A DNA stretch of 64,000 nucleotides from Thalassomonas viridans (GTDB lineage Bacteria; Pseudomonadota; Gammaproteobacteria; Enterobacterales; Alteromonadaceae), in contig NZ_CP059733.1 in NCBI RefSeq assembly GCF_000948985.2, positions 6,014,001 through 6,078,000 of the forward strand. The letters are read 5' to 3'. Under the pieces are notes generated by a model. The model did no database searches. It had not been told where the DNA came from and saw nothing but the letters and a program-made list of their open reading frames with translations. Every line of letters starts with the position of its first letter. Position 1 is the stretch's first letter. Shown here one piece after another: positions 18,874 to 26,996 of this stretch. The translations under genes were made by a program, and so were the position numbers.

Positions 18874-20430
18874 TTAAGCTTCGCGGATGATGTAGTCAAA
18901 GGCAGACAGCGACGCTTTTGCCCCTTCCCCCATGGCAACTACAATTTGCTTATAAGGCACTGTAGTGACATCGCCTGCGGCAAAGATACCCGGCTCGGAA
19001 GTCTGGCCTTTCTCATCTATGATGATCTCATCATATTTAGTGCGCTCTACCACACCATTTAAGAAACTGCTGTTCGGTACCAGGCCAATTTGCACAAAGA
19101 CCCCCGACAAGGCTTGATGGCTAACGGCATCCGATTCGCGGTCAATATAGTCGATGCCGACAACTTTACCGTTTTCCGCCACTATCTCTTTGGTTGCGGC
19201 ATTTTTGATAATATTGATTTTAGGGTGAGCTTCGGCCTTGTCGATCAGCACCTGATCCGCCTTAAGCTCGGGCAAAAATTCAAATACCGTGACTTTATTC
19301 ACCATACCCGCCAAATCAAGGGCCGCTTCAATCCCCGAGTTACCGCCGCCGACAACGGCAACATCTTTATTCTTAAAGAAAGGACCGTCACAGTGCGGGC
19401 AATAGGCAACACCCGAGCCGATATTCTCTTTCTCCCCCGGCACGCCCAGTTCACGCCATTTCGCCCCGGTGGCAATAATAATGGTTTTGGTTTCAATGAT
19501 TTCACCCGTGGACAAGTGCAGCTTTTTCGTCTTTTGACCTTTTTCCACACGCTCAACACGCAAGTGCTCTTTTTTGGTGATCTCATAGTCATCCATATGG
19601 GAGAGCATATTGCCGGTTAGCTCACTGCCGGTGGTTTTCGGTACCGAGATCAGGTTTTCAATGCCTACGGTATCTTTCACCTGGCCGCCAATGCGATCGG
19701 CCACCATAGTCACCTTCAGCCCCTTACGTGCGGCGTAAATGGCTGCCGCGACACCTGCCGGACCGCCTCCGATAACGGTAACGTCCTGTAGCGGCAGCGC
19801 TTCATGTTTCGCCGACTGTAAAACTTCCGGGTATTGCTCTACCAGCTTTTCTACCAACTTACCAGTGTCGATTTGACCATTGGCGAACACTTCGCCGTTC
19901 AGATAAACCGACGGCACTCCCTGAATACCACGCTCTTCAATCAGCTCCAGATATAAGCCGCCATCGATCATTTCCGCAGAGATATTGTCGTTGAGCAACG
20001 CAAACTGGTTTAACGACTGCACCACTTCGGGACAGTTGTGGCAACTTAAGCTGACGAAGACTTCAAACCTTAATTCCTGCGCCACACCGGCAATAATGCC
20101 TTTTAAACTTTCATCGAGTTTTAATGCCGTGCCCGACGAGTGCAAAATCGCCAACACTAAAGAGTTAAATTCGTGACCACCGGGAATGCCGGAGAAGAAG
20201 ATACCGTTAAACCTGCCGTCTACCTCCAGGCCAAAGCTAATGGGGCTGCGCAGGACCGGCTCGTGTCTTTCCACCAACTGCAGCTTGTCTGAAACCGAGA
20301 CAATCTGAGATAAAAATTCTTTCAATTCACCGCGTTTTTTGTGTTCACCCGTTTGTAAAACCAGTGTTACAGCATTTTGCATATTCGCGGTGTAGGTTTT
20401 CAGTGCATTTAAAATGTCATTATTTAACAT
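18874..20430 (-). CDS. ahpF: Alkyl hydroperoxide reductase subunit F
   Basis: A 518-residue NADH-dependent flavoprotein disulfide reductase that reduces AhpC. The N-terminal tandem thioredoxin-like domain (about 1-200) has the redox pair in SCHNCPE. The thioredoxin-reductase-like part has an FAD-binding [17 protein letters not shown] (about 218), the active-site CPHC in [10 protein letters not shown], the NAD-binding [15 protein letters not shown] and the C-terminal FAD motif GIFAAGDVT. Full length for the family. It is downstream of ahpC on the same strand, but a terminator and a 49-bp repeat array lie between, so read-through or a separate promoter must drive it. Confidence 0.96.
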   Translation of the reverse strand: MLNNDILNALKTYTANMQNAVTLVLQTGEHKKRGELKEFLSQIVSVSDKLQLVERHEPVLRSPISFGLEVDGRFNGIFFSGIPGGHEFNSLVLAILHSSGTALKLDESLKGIIAGVAQELRFEVFVSLSCHNCPEVVQSLNQFALLNDNISAEMIDGGLYLELIEERGIQGVPSVYLNGEVFANGQIDTGKLVEKLVEQYPEVLQSAKHEALPLQDVTVIGGGPAGVAAAIYAARKGLKVTMVADRIGGQVKDTVGIENLISVPKTTGSELTGNMLSHMDDYEITKKEHLRVERVEKGQKTKKLHLSTGEIIETKTIIIATGAKWRELGVPGEKENIGSGVAYCPHCDGPFFKNKDVAVVGGGNSGIEAALDLAGMVNKVTVFEFLPELKADQVLIDKAEAHPKINIIKNAATKEIVAENGKVVGIDYIDRESDAVSHQALSGVFVQIGLVPNSSFLNGVVERTKYDEIIIDEKGQTSEPGIFAAGDVTTVPYKQIVVAMGEGAKASLSAFDYIIREA

Positions 20431-20479
20431 GGAATTATCCTTTACTACTTAGGTGTACAACATATGCTCATATCGCTCC

Positions 20480-20717
20480 TTTGCCGCCATGCAACTGCGG
20501 CATACCATACATCCTGTACCGCCACTCCTTTGCTTCCATGCAACCGCGGCATACCATACATCCTGTACCGCCACTCCTTTGCTTCCATGCAACCGTGGCA
20601 TACCATACATCCTGTACCGCCACTCCTTTGCTTCCATGCAACCGTGGCATACCATACATCCTGTACCGCCACTCCTTTGCTTCCATGCAACCGTGGCATA
20701 CCATACATCCTGTATAT
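20480..20717. repeat. Tandem repeat array, 49-bp period, about five copies, between ahpC and ahpF
   Basis: The core CATACCATACATCCTGTA recurs at 20501, 20550, 20599, 20648 and 20697, exactly 49 bp apart. The copies at 20550-20697 are almost identical; the first differs at several positions and the last is cut off by TATATAAA. Each unit also contains TGCTTCCATGCA, a near-palindrome. Because 49 is not a multiple of 3 the array is open in several frames on both strands, giving false ORFs. No unique spacers, so not CRISPR. It lies in the transcribed direction between the ahpC terminator and ahpF. Confidence 0.95.
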
Positions 20718-20753
20718 AAAAAGGCGGAGGACACGGTCTGCCCCCCGCCCACT
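20713..20753 (-). terminator. Probable terminator after ahpC
   Basis: On the minus strand a G-rich arm (GGCGGGGGG) pairs with CCTCCGCC and is followed by TTTTTATATA. It is immediately upstream of the tandem repeats. Confidence 0.7.
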
Positions 20754-20772
20754 GGAGCCAGTTAAGTTAACT

Positions 20773-21336
20773 TTAGATTTTGCCGACTAAATCCAGGGAA
20801 GGCGTTAAGGTTGCTTCACCTTGCTCCCAAGCCGCCGGACATACTTCACCGTCGTTGTCGCGAACGTATTGTGCCGCTTTAACTTTACGTACCATGTCTT
20901 TGGCTGAGCGGCCGATACCACCGGCGTGAATTTCAGCAACCTGGATAACGCCGTCAGGGTCAACCAGGAAGGTACCGCGGTGCGCCATATGGTCTTCTTC
21001 AATCATGACATCGAAGCCACGGGTGATAGCGCCGGTTTGGTCGCCCAACATAGGGAACTTGATTTTACCGATAGCGTCTGACGAGTCGTGCCATGCTTTG
21101 TGAGAGAAGTGAGTATCGGTTGATACCGCGTAAACTTCGACACCTAAGCCTTGCAGCTCTTCGTATTGGTTTGCCATGTCTTCCAGCTCTGTCGGACAAA
21201 CAAAAGTGAAGTCGGCCGGGTAGAACAGGAAGATGCCCCATTTGCCTTTTACCGACTCAGAAGTCACTTCGGTAAATTCGCCGTTATGAAAAGCTTGAGC
21301 CTTGAATTCCGGGATAGTTTTGCCAATTTGTGCCAT
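20773..21336 (-). CDS. ahpC: Alkyl hydroperoxide reductase subunit C (peroxiredoxin)
   Basis: Typical 2-Cys peroxiredoxin, 187 residues from the ATG at 21336, which has AGAGGA 6-7 nt upstream and gives exactly the E. coli AhpC length; a longer in-frame ORF to 21378 lacks such support. The peroxidatic cysteine is in [13 protein letters not shown] and the resolving cysteine in [12 protein letters not shown]. It reduces H2O2 and organic peroxides with electrons from AhpF. Divergent from oxyR (156 bp apart), so it is probably OxyR-activated. Confidence 0.97.
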   Translation of the reverse strand: MAQIGKTIPEFKAQAFHNGEFTEVTSESVKGKWGIFLFYPADFTFVCPTELEDMANQYEELQGLGVEVYAVSTDTHFSHKAWHDSSDAIGKIKFPMLGDQTGAITRGFDVMIEEDHMAHRGTFLVDPDGVIQVAEIHAGGIGRSAKDMVRKVKAAQYVRDNDGEVCPAAWEQGEATLTPSLDLVGKI

Positions 21337-21443
21337 GGTTATTTTCCTCTGGTGTATTGAAATTAAGTTGTGGGCCAAACCGTTAACTTAAGTTGTGCCC
21401 GTTTCGTTGATGAGAATATTAAGGGCTGGACTAAATTTAGAAA

Positions 21444-21460
21444 AATTGATTAAATCAATT
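21444..21460. promoter_or_regulatory. Candidate OxyR operator between ahpC and oxyR
   Basis: AATTGATT-A-AATCAATT, a perfect 17-bp dyad with LysR-type symmetry, 33 bp before the oxyR ATG and about 108 bp upstream of ahpC. Position suits autoregulation and divergent activation; assignment to OxyR is inferred. Confidence 0.45.
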
Positions 21461-21492
21461 ATTACATTCAATAAATTTGAATTAGGATAAAT

Positions 21493-22395
21493 ATGATTTC
21501 ATTAAAGCAGCTCAACTATGCCCTTGCGGTGGCAAAGAGCCTGCACTTTAAAAAGGCGGCTGAGTCCTGCAACGTATCCCAGTCGGCGATGAGTACCGCC
21601 ATCAATGAGATGGAAAAACAGCTGGGCTTTCAGGTGTTCGAGCGCAACAACAAACAAGTGCTGATCACCAATCAGGGGGAGTTGTTTTTAAATAAGGCGC
21701 AAACCATTAAGTTGGAAATGGACGAATTGCACCAGTTGTCGCAACTCAATACCCGGCCGCTGTCGGCGCCGATGAAAATAGGCGTTATCCCCACCATAGG
21801 CCCTTATCTCTTGCCCAAAGTATTGCCCAAGGTGCGTGCCGACTATCCCGATTTTAAATTGCACATAGTGGAAGAGCAGTCCCATGTGCTGGTGGACATG
21901 GTGCGCCGGGGAGATTTGGACACCGCCATTTTGGCCTTGCCGTTTCCCATCGAAGGCCTGATGGCGTTTGAATTCTGGCAGGAGGACTTTTATTGGATCA
22001 GCCACCAGGACGACTGCCCCATAGGCGTCAATGAGATCGCCAGCAACGAGCTTGAACTGGAAAAGCTGATGTTGTTAAAAGACGGCCACTGCTTGAAAGA
22101 ACACGCACTGGCGGCCTGCCAGTTAAAGCAGGAAGAAGACGAACAGGAGTTTGCGGCAACCAGTTTACATACCTTGACCCAGATGGTGGCGGGCAAAATA
22201 GGCACGACCTTAGTTCCGGAAATGGCGTTGGCGCAGCTGGTGCAAAACAATAGCGAGATCCGGGCGGTGCATCTGAATGAGCCGGGTCCGCATCGCCGCA
22301 TTGCCATGATCGTCCGGCCTAACTATGTACGGGTAAAGGATTTGGAATTGCTGAAAAACCTGTTCCGCGATGCGTTAACCCATGACCAGGGCTAA
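21493..22395 (+). CDS. oxyR: Hydrogen-peroxide-sensing LysR regulator OxyR
   Basis: A 300-residue LysR-type regulator. The N-terminal helix-turn-helix is at about residues 18-40 (KKAAESCNVSQSAMSTAINE). The redox pair that distinguishes OxyR is present: Cys200 in DGHCLKEHA and Cys209 in AACQLK, nine residues apart as in E. coli (199/208). It senses H2O2 by disulfide formation and would activate ahpC, ahpF and katG beside it. It is transcribed away from ahpC, the usual arrangement for self-regulation. Confidence 0.95.
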   Translation: MISLKQLNYALAVAKSLHFKKAAESCNVSQSAMSTAINEMEKQLGFQVFERNNKQVLITNQGELFLNKAQTIKLEMDELHQLSQLNTRPLSAPMKIGVIPTIGPYLLPKVLPKVRADYPDFKLHIVEEQSHVLVDMVRRGDLDTAILALPFPIEGLMAFEFWQEDFYWISHQDDCPIGVNEIASNELELEKLMLLKDGHCLKEHALAACQLKQEEDEQEFAATSLHTLTQMVAGKIGTTLVPEMALAQLVQNNSEIRAVHLNEPGPHRRIAMIVRPNYVRVKDLELLKNLFRDALTHDQG

Positions 22396-22531
22396 TGTCG
22401 GCATAGGTCAATTTACCGGTATCCGGACTTTCGATTAATAAAACTGAACGGTAAATTCAAAACAATTAATTTTATATATGATACTTATTGGCTCAAACTA
22501 TCAATGCCTTCAATACAACAAGGAATAAACA

Positions 22532-22751
22532 ATGAGCCAATTAATCAAGATGATCAACGAGTTATTAGACAAGCAACCAGAACAAACTGCATTAGTCTGT
22601 AATTATCAGGATAACTATTACGGCGACCAACTCTGTACCAGGGATATTAGCCGCATACCTCATGCCGATGCATGAACCCCCGGCCTGTTATCAACTTGAA
22701 TTAACGGCTTATACTATTGCCCCGGTAGCAGACGATAAAACCTGGGGATAA
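22532..22751 (+). pseudogene. Small ORF of unknown function with an apparent frameshift
   Basis: An ATG at 22532 with AAGGA upstream opens a 47-codon frame (MSQLIKMINELLDKQPEQ...) that stops at 22675. An overlapping frame then continues with coherent sequence (AAYLMPMHEPPACYQLELTA ... DDKTWG) to a stop at 22751. Joining the two near 22640 would give a ~73-residue acidic protein. A terminator follows at 22772. Either a frameshift mutation, a sequencing error, or simply a 47-residue gene. Unrecognised. Confidence 0.45.
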
Positions 22752-22771
22752 GTGACGGTTAGATAAACAAG

Positions 22772-22820
22772 AAAAAACCTCTGATAACTCTTATAACAAT
22801 AAGATCATCAGAGGCTTTTT
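22772..22820 (+). terminator. Terminator after the small ORF
   Basis: Stem CCTCTGAT/ATCAGAGG (22778-22785, 22807-22814) followed by CTTTTT, with A-run on the left side. Confidence 0.75.
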
Positions 22821-22901
22821 AACGCTATGAAGCTGTTAATGAAAAATTAATTAGCGATTAACTCTTAAGCTCAATCCTGAATTAACCTCAGGCTTCAACC
22901 A

Positions 22902-23777
22902 TTAAGCATAGCTGGCAATTTTCGCCCGGCACAATTTTTCGGTTAAAGCCTGCAAATACTCCACCCGCTCTGCCAACCAGGTAAGTTCTTCTTTACTGAT
23001 GCTGTAGCTGGGTTTGTAGCGGGCATCAACGTAGGCTTTGCGTAACAGCTTAAACCTGGCTTTTTCCTGTTCCGTGCTTTGTGGGAATACCGTAAGAAAC
23101 TGAGGTTCGACGCTGGCGACCCGCTGGGCCAGCTTTGCCAGATCATGGCTGCTAGGTTTATAGCGGGTGAATACCAGTAAGATAGCGCCATATAACCTTT
23201 CTGCTACCTGATGAAGTTGAAAAGCAGCAATATTAAGTTCATTTTGCTCTAAAGCAGACTCGTACATTTTCAAAAACCCACTAGCACTACTAAACCAATA
23301 TTCAAAATCATCCTGAGCTAATTTTTGCCTTTCCTGCGCCGTTATTTCAACGGCCTCAGCCAGCTCTAATTTACCAGAATCAAAGAGCGCTATACCTTCA
23401 CTTTGGATATCAATATAAAAATACTGGCTTTTTCTCAAACGCTTATTAACAAAGTGAATATCTTCGGCAATCAGGCTGATCGGCGTTCTGTGAATAGTTT
23501 TAAGCAAACGCTGGGTAAGCCGGTTGTTGGATTCGATTTGACTGGCCTGTTGATGCGTTTCCGTAACAATCAACAAATCAAAATCACTCTGGTAGCGATA
23601 ATGCAGCGTGTCGGGATCGAGATCTTCCACCCAATCTCCCCGGGCATAGCTCCCAAACAGGATCAGCATATCAAGATCGGTTTCTTCCCTGATAATCTCA
23701 ACAGCCCGCTGTAATTCCTGCTGCTTATGTTCCGGTAGATGTGCGAGTGACGTTTTCATGCCTTCATGATAATGCAA
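22902..23777 (-). CDS. Nucleotidyltransferase-HEPN (MNT-HEPN) fusion protein
   Basis: A 291-residue soluble protein with two domains. The N-terminal minimal nucleotidyltransferase (about 20-130) has the motif LFGSYARGDW followed by DFDLLIV. The C-terminal HEPN domain (about 160-285) has the R-x5-H element RYKPSSH in LVFTRYKPSSHDLAKL. In most bacteria these are two proteins forming a toxin-antitoxin pair in which the MNT inactivates the HEPN RNase by AMPylation; here they are one chain. Start is uncertain: TTG 23777 with AAGG upstream, or ATG 23759 (MKTSLAHL), whose nearest AAGG is too close. Divergent from the lipoprotein gene. Biological role unproven. Confidence 0.78.
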   Translation of the reverse strand: MHYHEGMKTSLAHLPEHKQQELQRAVEIIREETDLDMLILFGSYARGDWVEDLDPDTLHYRYQSDFDLLIVTETHQQASQIESNNRLTQRLLKTIHRTPISLIAEDIHFVNKRLRKSQYFYIDIQSEGIALFDSGKLELAEAVEITAQERQKLAQDDFEYWFSSASGFLKMYESALEQNELNIAAFQLHQVAERLYGAILLVFTRYKPSSHDLAKLAQRVASVEPQFLTVFPQSTEQEKARFKLLRKAYVDARYKPSYSISKEELTWLAERVEYLQALTEKLCRAKIASYA

Positions 23778-23852
23778 AAGCCTTTAAATTGAAATTGACT
23801 TGAATTATGGGATACTTATCCACGTAAATAATATCTACTAAAGGGATAAATA

Positions 23853-24104
23853 ATGAAAAAAATACTATTACTTTCAGCTGTTCTGATGCTGAGCGCATGC
23901 TCTAAACTCACTAGTGAAAACTATGATAAGCTGAAAATGGGTATGAGTGCCGAAGAAGTAAAAACTATATTGGGTGAACCTGATAACTGCTCTGAAGCTT
24001 TAGGTACAAAAAGTTGTATTTGGGGTAATGAAGAGGCTACTTACATAAAAGTTTCTTTTGTCGCCGATAATGCAGCTACTTTCAGCAACAATGGTCTTAA
24101 ATAA
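23853..24104 (+). CDS. Small lipoprotein, SmpA/OmlA-like
   Basis: An 83-residue predicted lipoprotein. The signal peptide ends in a lipobox LSAC (residues 13-16), so Cys16 would be lipidated. The mature part (NYDKLKMGMSAEEVKTILGE) matches the short SmpA/OmlA-like or DUF3862 fold found in BamE-related periplasmic proteins, with a Cys pair (DNCSEALGTKSC). Function unknown. Confidence 0.7.
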   Translation: MKKILLLSAVLMLSACSKLTSENYDKLKMGMSAEEVKTILGEPDNCSEALGTKSCIWGNEEATYIKVSFVADNAATFSNNGLK

Positions 24105-24144
24105 CCCCTGCATTAATTAAATGTTTCCTCCCCCAAAGTAAAGA

Positions 24145-24171
24145 ATCCACCGACTAAAGTAGGTGGTTTAG
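24145..24171 (+). terminator. Possible terminator of the lipoprotein gene
   Basis: CCACC...GGTGG stem (24147-24151, 24162-24166) followed by TTTA. Short stem, modest T-run. Confidence 0.45.
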
Positions 24172-24177
24172 GGCAGA

Positions 24178-24207
24178 AAATAAAAAGCCCGGGATTAACC
24201 GGGCTCT
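24178..24207 (-). terminator. Terminator of the chemoreceptor gene
   Basis: AGCCCGG/CCGGGCT stem (24186-24192, 24199-24205); on the minus strand it is followed by TTTTTATTTTC. It lies about 90 bp past the chemoreceptor stop. Confidence 0.75.
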
Positions 24208-24297
24208 CCTCTAAAAGTTAAAACAAATCAAATCTATTACTTCAAACCTCATTTTTCTTGTCTAAGCCTTTATCAGCAGCTATGGAGCCTTGATAAA

Positions 24298-26996
24298 TCA
24301 AAATTCTTCCCACTCCGGATCCGGATGAGTAATGGAATTAACAAGCTTTTTAGTCCGTGGAGTAATGATTTCTTCTGCTTTTGCACTAGGCTCGGCATTC
24401 TTCCCTAGCATTTTGGTTAGCGGCGCAGATTCATCGCTGCCATCATTATTGAAGAAATTAACTTGCTCCATTAATATTTCCGCTTGCTCCTCCATCGCTT
24501 TACTCGACGCTGAGGCTTCTTCAACCAGTGCCGCATTTTGCTGGGTCATTTCATCCATGTTACTCACTGCAGCGCTGACTTCACTGATACCCGCAGCCTG
24601 CTCTTTGCCGGCTGCTTCGATATCACGGATCATCAAGCTCACCTTTTCAATGGCAGCAACTAATTCATTAAATGTTGTTCCGGTGTCATTGACATATTTA
24701 GAGCCCTGACCGACCGCTTCCACGCTGTCATTTATCAGGCCTTTGATATCTTTGGCGGCAGCAGCCGAACGTTGCGCCAAACTGCGAACTTCGGCCGCAA
24801 CAACAGCAAAACCGCGGCCTTGCTCACCGGCCCGGGCGGCCTCTACGGCAGCATTAAGCGCTAATAAATTTGTCTGGAAAGCAATTTCATCTATTACCCC
24901 GATAATATCTGCAATTTCATTGCTGGACTTATTAATGCCTTTCATGGCCGTAATAGCATTTTCAACAACTTTGCCGCCATTGGTGGCGCTTTCCATAACT
25001 TCGCTTGACAGGCGGCTAACCTCAGAACTGCTTTCAGCATTTTGCTGTACTGTGCTGGTTAATTGTTCCATGGCTGAAGCCGTTTCTTCCAGGGAAGACG
25101 CCTGCGACTCGGTACGATGACTCAACTCATTGTTCCCTGCGGCAATTTCACGTGAAGAGCTAAAGACATTACTTGATGCGTTGCGTATTTCATCAACCAT
25201 CTTACGTATATTGTTAATACTGCTGTTAATTGATGATTGCAGCTCGGCGAATGCCCCCTGGTATTCTCCTTCCATGCTTTGGGATAAGTTGCCGGAAGCC
25301 ATGTCCTGGAGAATTTTCCGGCAACGGCTGATAGGTTCGACAATAGTATCTAGCATACTATTGATATTGTTGCCCAGCGTTAACATAAAGCCTTCAAACT
25401 GCTCGGCATCTATGCGTTCGGTTAAATCTCCCCTCGAAGCTTTTTCAATTAAGGTCGCGATTTGATCCTGGGCATTAACCACTTCAGTCATATCAATCCA
25501 TTCAACAGCCAAGCCTAAGTGCTGCTTATTGGCATCAAAAAGTGCAACCACTTTCAGCTCAAAACTTAATTCACCCAGTTTGATATTAGCTGTATAGGGT
25601 AAATTATCAGGTTTTAACAACTGACGTTGATGGGCAGGATTTTTATGAAAGCTATCGAGATTCGACCCGATAATATTGTCAACGGAAAAGTCGGGAAAAA
25701 CCTTTTGTATAGCGCTTTTTCGCTTGTTTAATACTTCAACCATACTGGGATTTAGGTAATTTATGATCCCCTCGGTATCGGCCATCATAAGACTACTCGA
25801 CATCCCCTGTATCGTTGAAATCATGCGGCCAACTTCAGCATCCTTATTTTTTAATGTTGTTTGCATCCCACCCAGCGCATTAAATAGCATGCCAAACTCA
25901 TCTTTATTATTGTTTGCTACATCGTTATCCAGATGTCCCTTACCTATTTTATCAAATATCTGTATGGTATCTTGCAGCGAACGAACGGAATGAGTAATGA
26001 TCGCATAGGCTAAAAACAGACCTAAAATGACAAAAGCAACGATAAACAGCAATTTACTTAAAAGAGCTCCCTGTTCGTTCTCTATTCTCTCCTCTAACAG
26101 GCGAGTAAGGTTTTCGGACGCACCTGTGCTTAATTGCACAACCAGGTTGATCGCTTTAGTTGTTTCATCAAAGTAGGTGTTTGCTGAAAAATTTAACCTT
26201 TGGGCATCCAGCACCTCACCTTTAATTAAGGCTAAAGCATCATTCACGGCTTTTTCCTGAGCGTCAAAACGGGAAGCTAATATTGGTCTCAAGCTTTCAT
26301 TGGCCTTAAAAATAGCAGTTTTGGCCTCAATAATATTTTTCAGCCTTGCTTCAACATTAACACCGCGGACAAATAAGTTATCATGAGCAGCACTCCCTAA
26401 TTCCCCTTGTGTCAGGGCCGAACTGCCAACGGCCCGGGCGATGCCTAAATTATTGGTTAAATGGGGGACTTCAATAGCCACTATTTTGTATAGGTAATAG
26501 GTCTCGGTTTCAGAATCTAATGTCAGGTTGGAGGCATCTGACACACGCACTATCAAGCCAATAATGCTGTCAACAATGGCATTATGTTTCTTAACGGACT
26601 CGGCCGCTGTCAGGCCGGTGTTTTCAGCCTTAAGACTTTCCCACTGCTTAAGCAGGGCATTATATTCTGAATTGAATACGCCATCTTCATCGATAGCCTT
26701 ATTTTTTTTTACTGCACTAATAGCTTGAGAAAAGAGATCATCTACTTTTTTAGCCCGTTCAGGCAGCAGTGCTTCCATTGATTGATTACCGCTTAAATAC
26801 CCTGCGGATGTTCCCCTGTGTACTGCCGTTGCCTTTAACAAGTTCACAGTAGGCAACAGAACTTGTATACCTTTAATTTCTTTCTGCGAAAAATTGATAC
26901 TGTTCAACGAATAGAGCGTTAAAAAGTATACCGTTAACACTAATGGCACTAATACCGCTAAAAAAGCCAGGCCTAATTTATAAGATAACTTTATAT
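24298..26996 (-). pseudogene. Methyl-accepting chemotaxis protein (NIT-type), 5' end cut off by an IS
   Basis: The open frame of ~899 codons continues up to the IS junction but has no ATG of its own; only a GTG at 26949, which would remove half of the first membrane span. It encodes an N-terminal span, a nitrate/nitrite-sensing-like (NIT) sensory domain (about [13 protein letters not shown]), a second span ([17 protein letters not shown]), HAMP, a PAS-like domain, a signalling domain with the hairpin tip ([22 protein letters not shown]) and a C-terminal EWEEF, a fit to the xWxxF CheR/CheB tether. The missing start lies across the IS at 28746-28794; rejoining restores one frame of about 913 codons. 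The gene is therefore insertionally disrupted, unless translated from the GTG. Confidence 0.9.
26991..26996. repeat. Left target-site duplication (TTATAT) of the IS element
   Basis: TTATAT directly abuts the left IS end and is repeated at 28746-28751 directly outside the right end. Confidence 0.85.

Noticed and set aside
20480..20717. CRISPR array
   Set aside because: The units are adjacent with no unique spacers and no cas genes are nearby; it is a plain tandem repeat.
20364..20790. Several overlapping ORFs on both strands across the repeat array
   Set aside because: They are repeat translations of a 49-bp unit that is open in many frames; no ribosome-binding site or family similarity.
21337..21378. 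N-terminal extension of AhpC
   Set aside because: ATG 21336 has a strong ribosome-binding site and gives the standard 187 residues.
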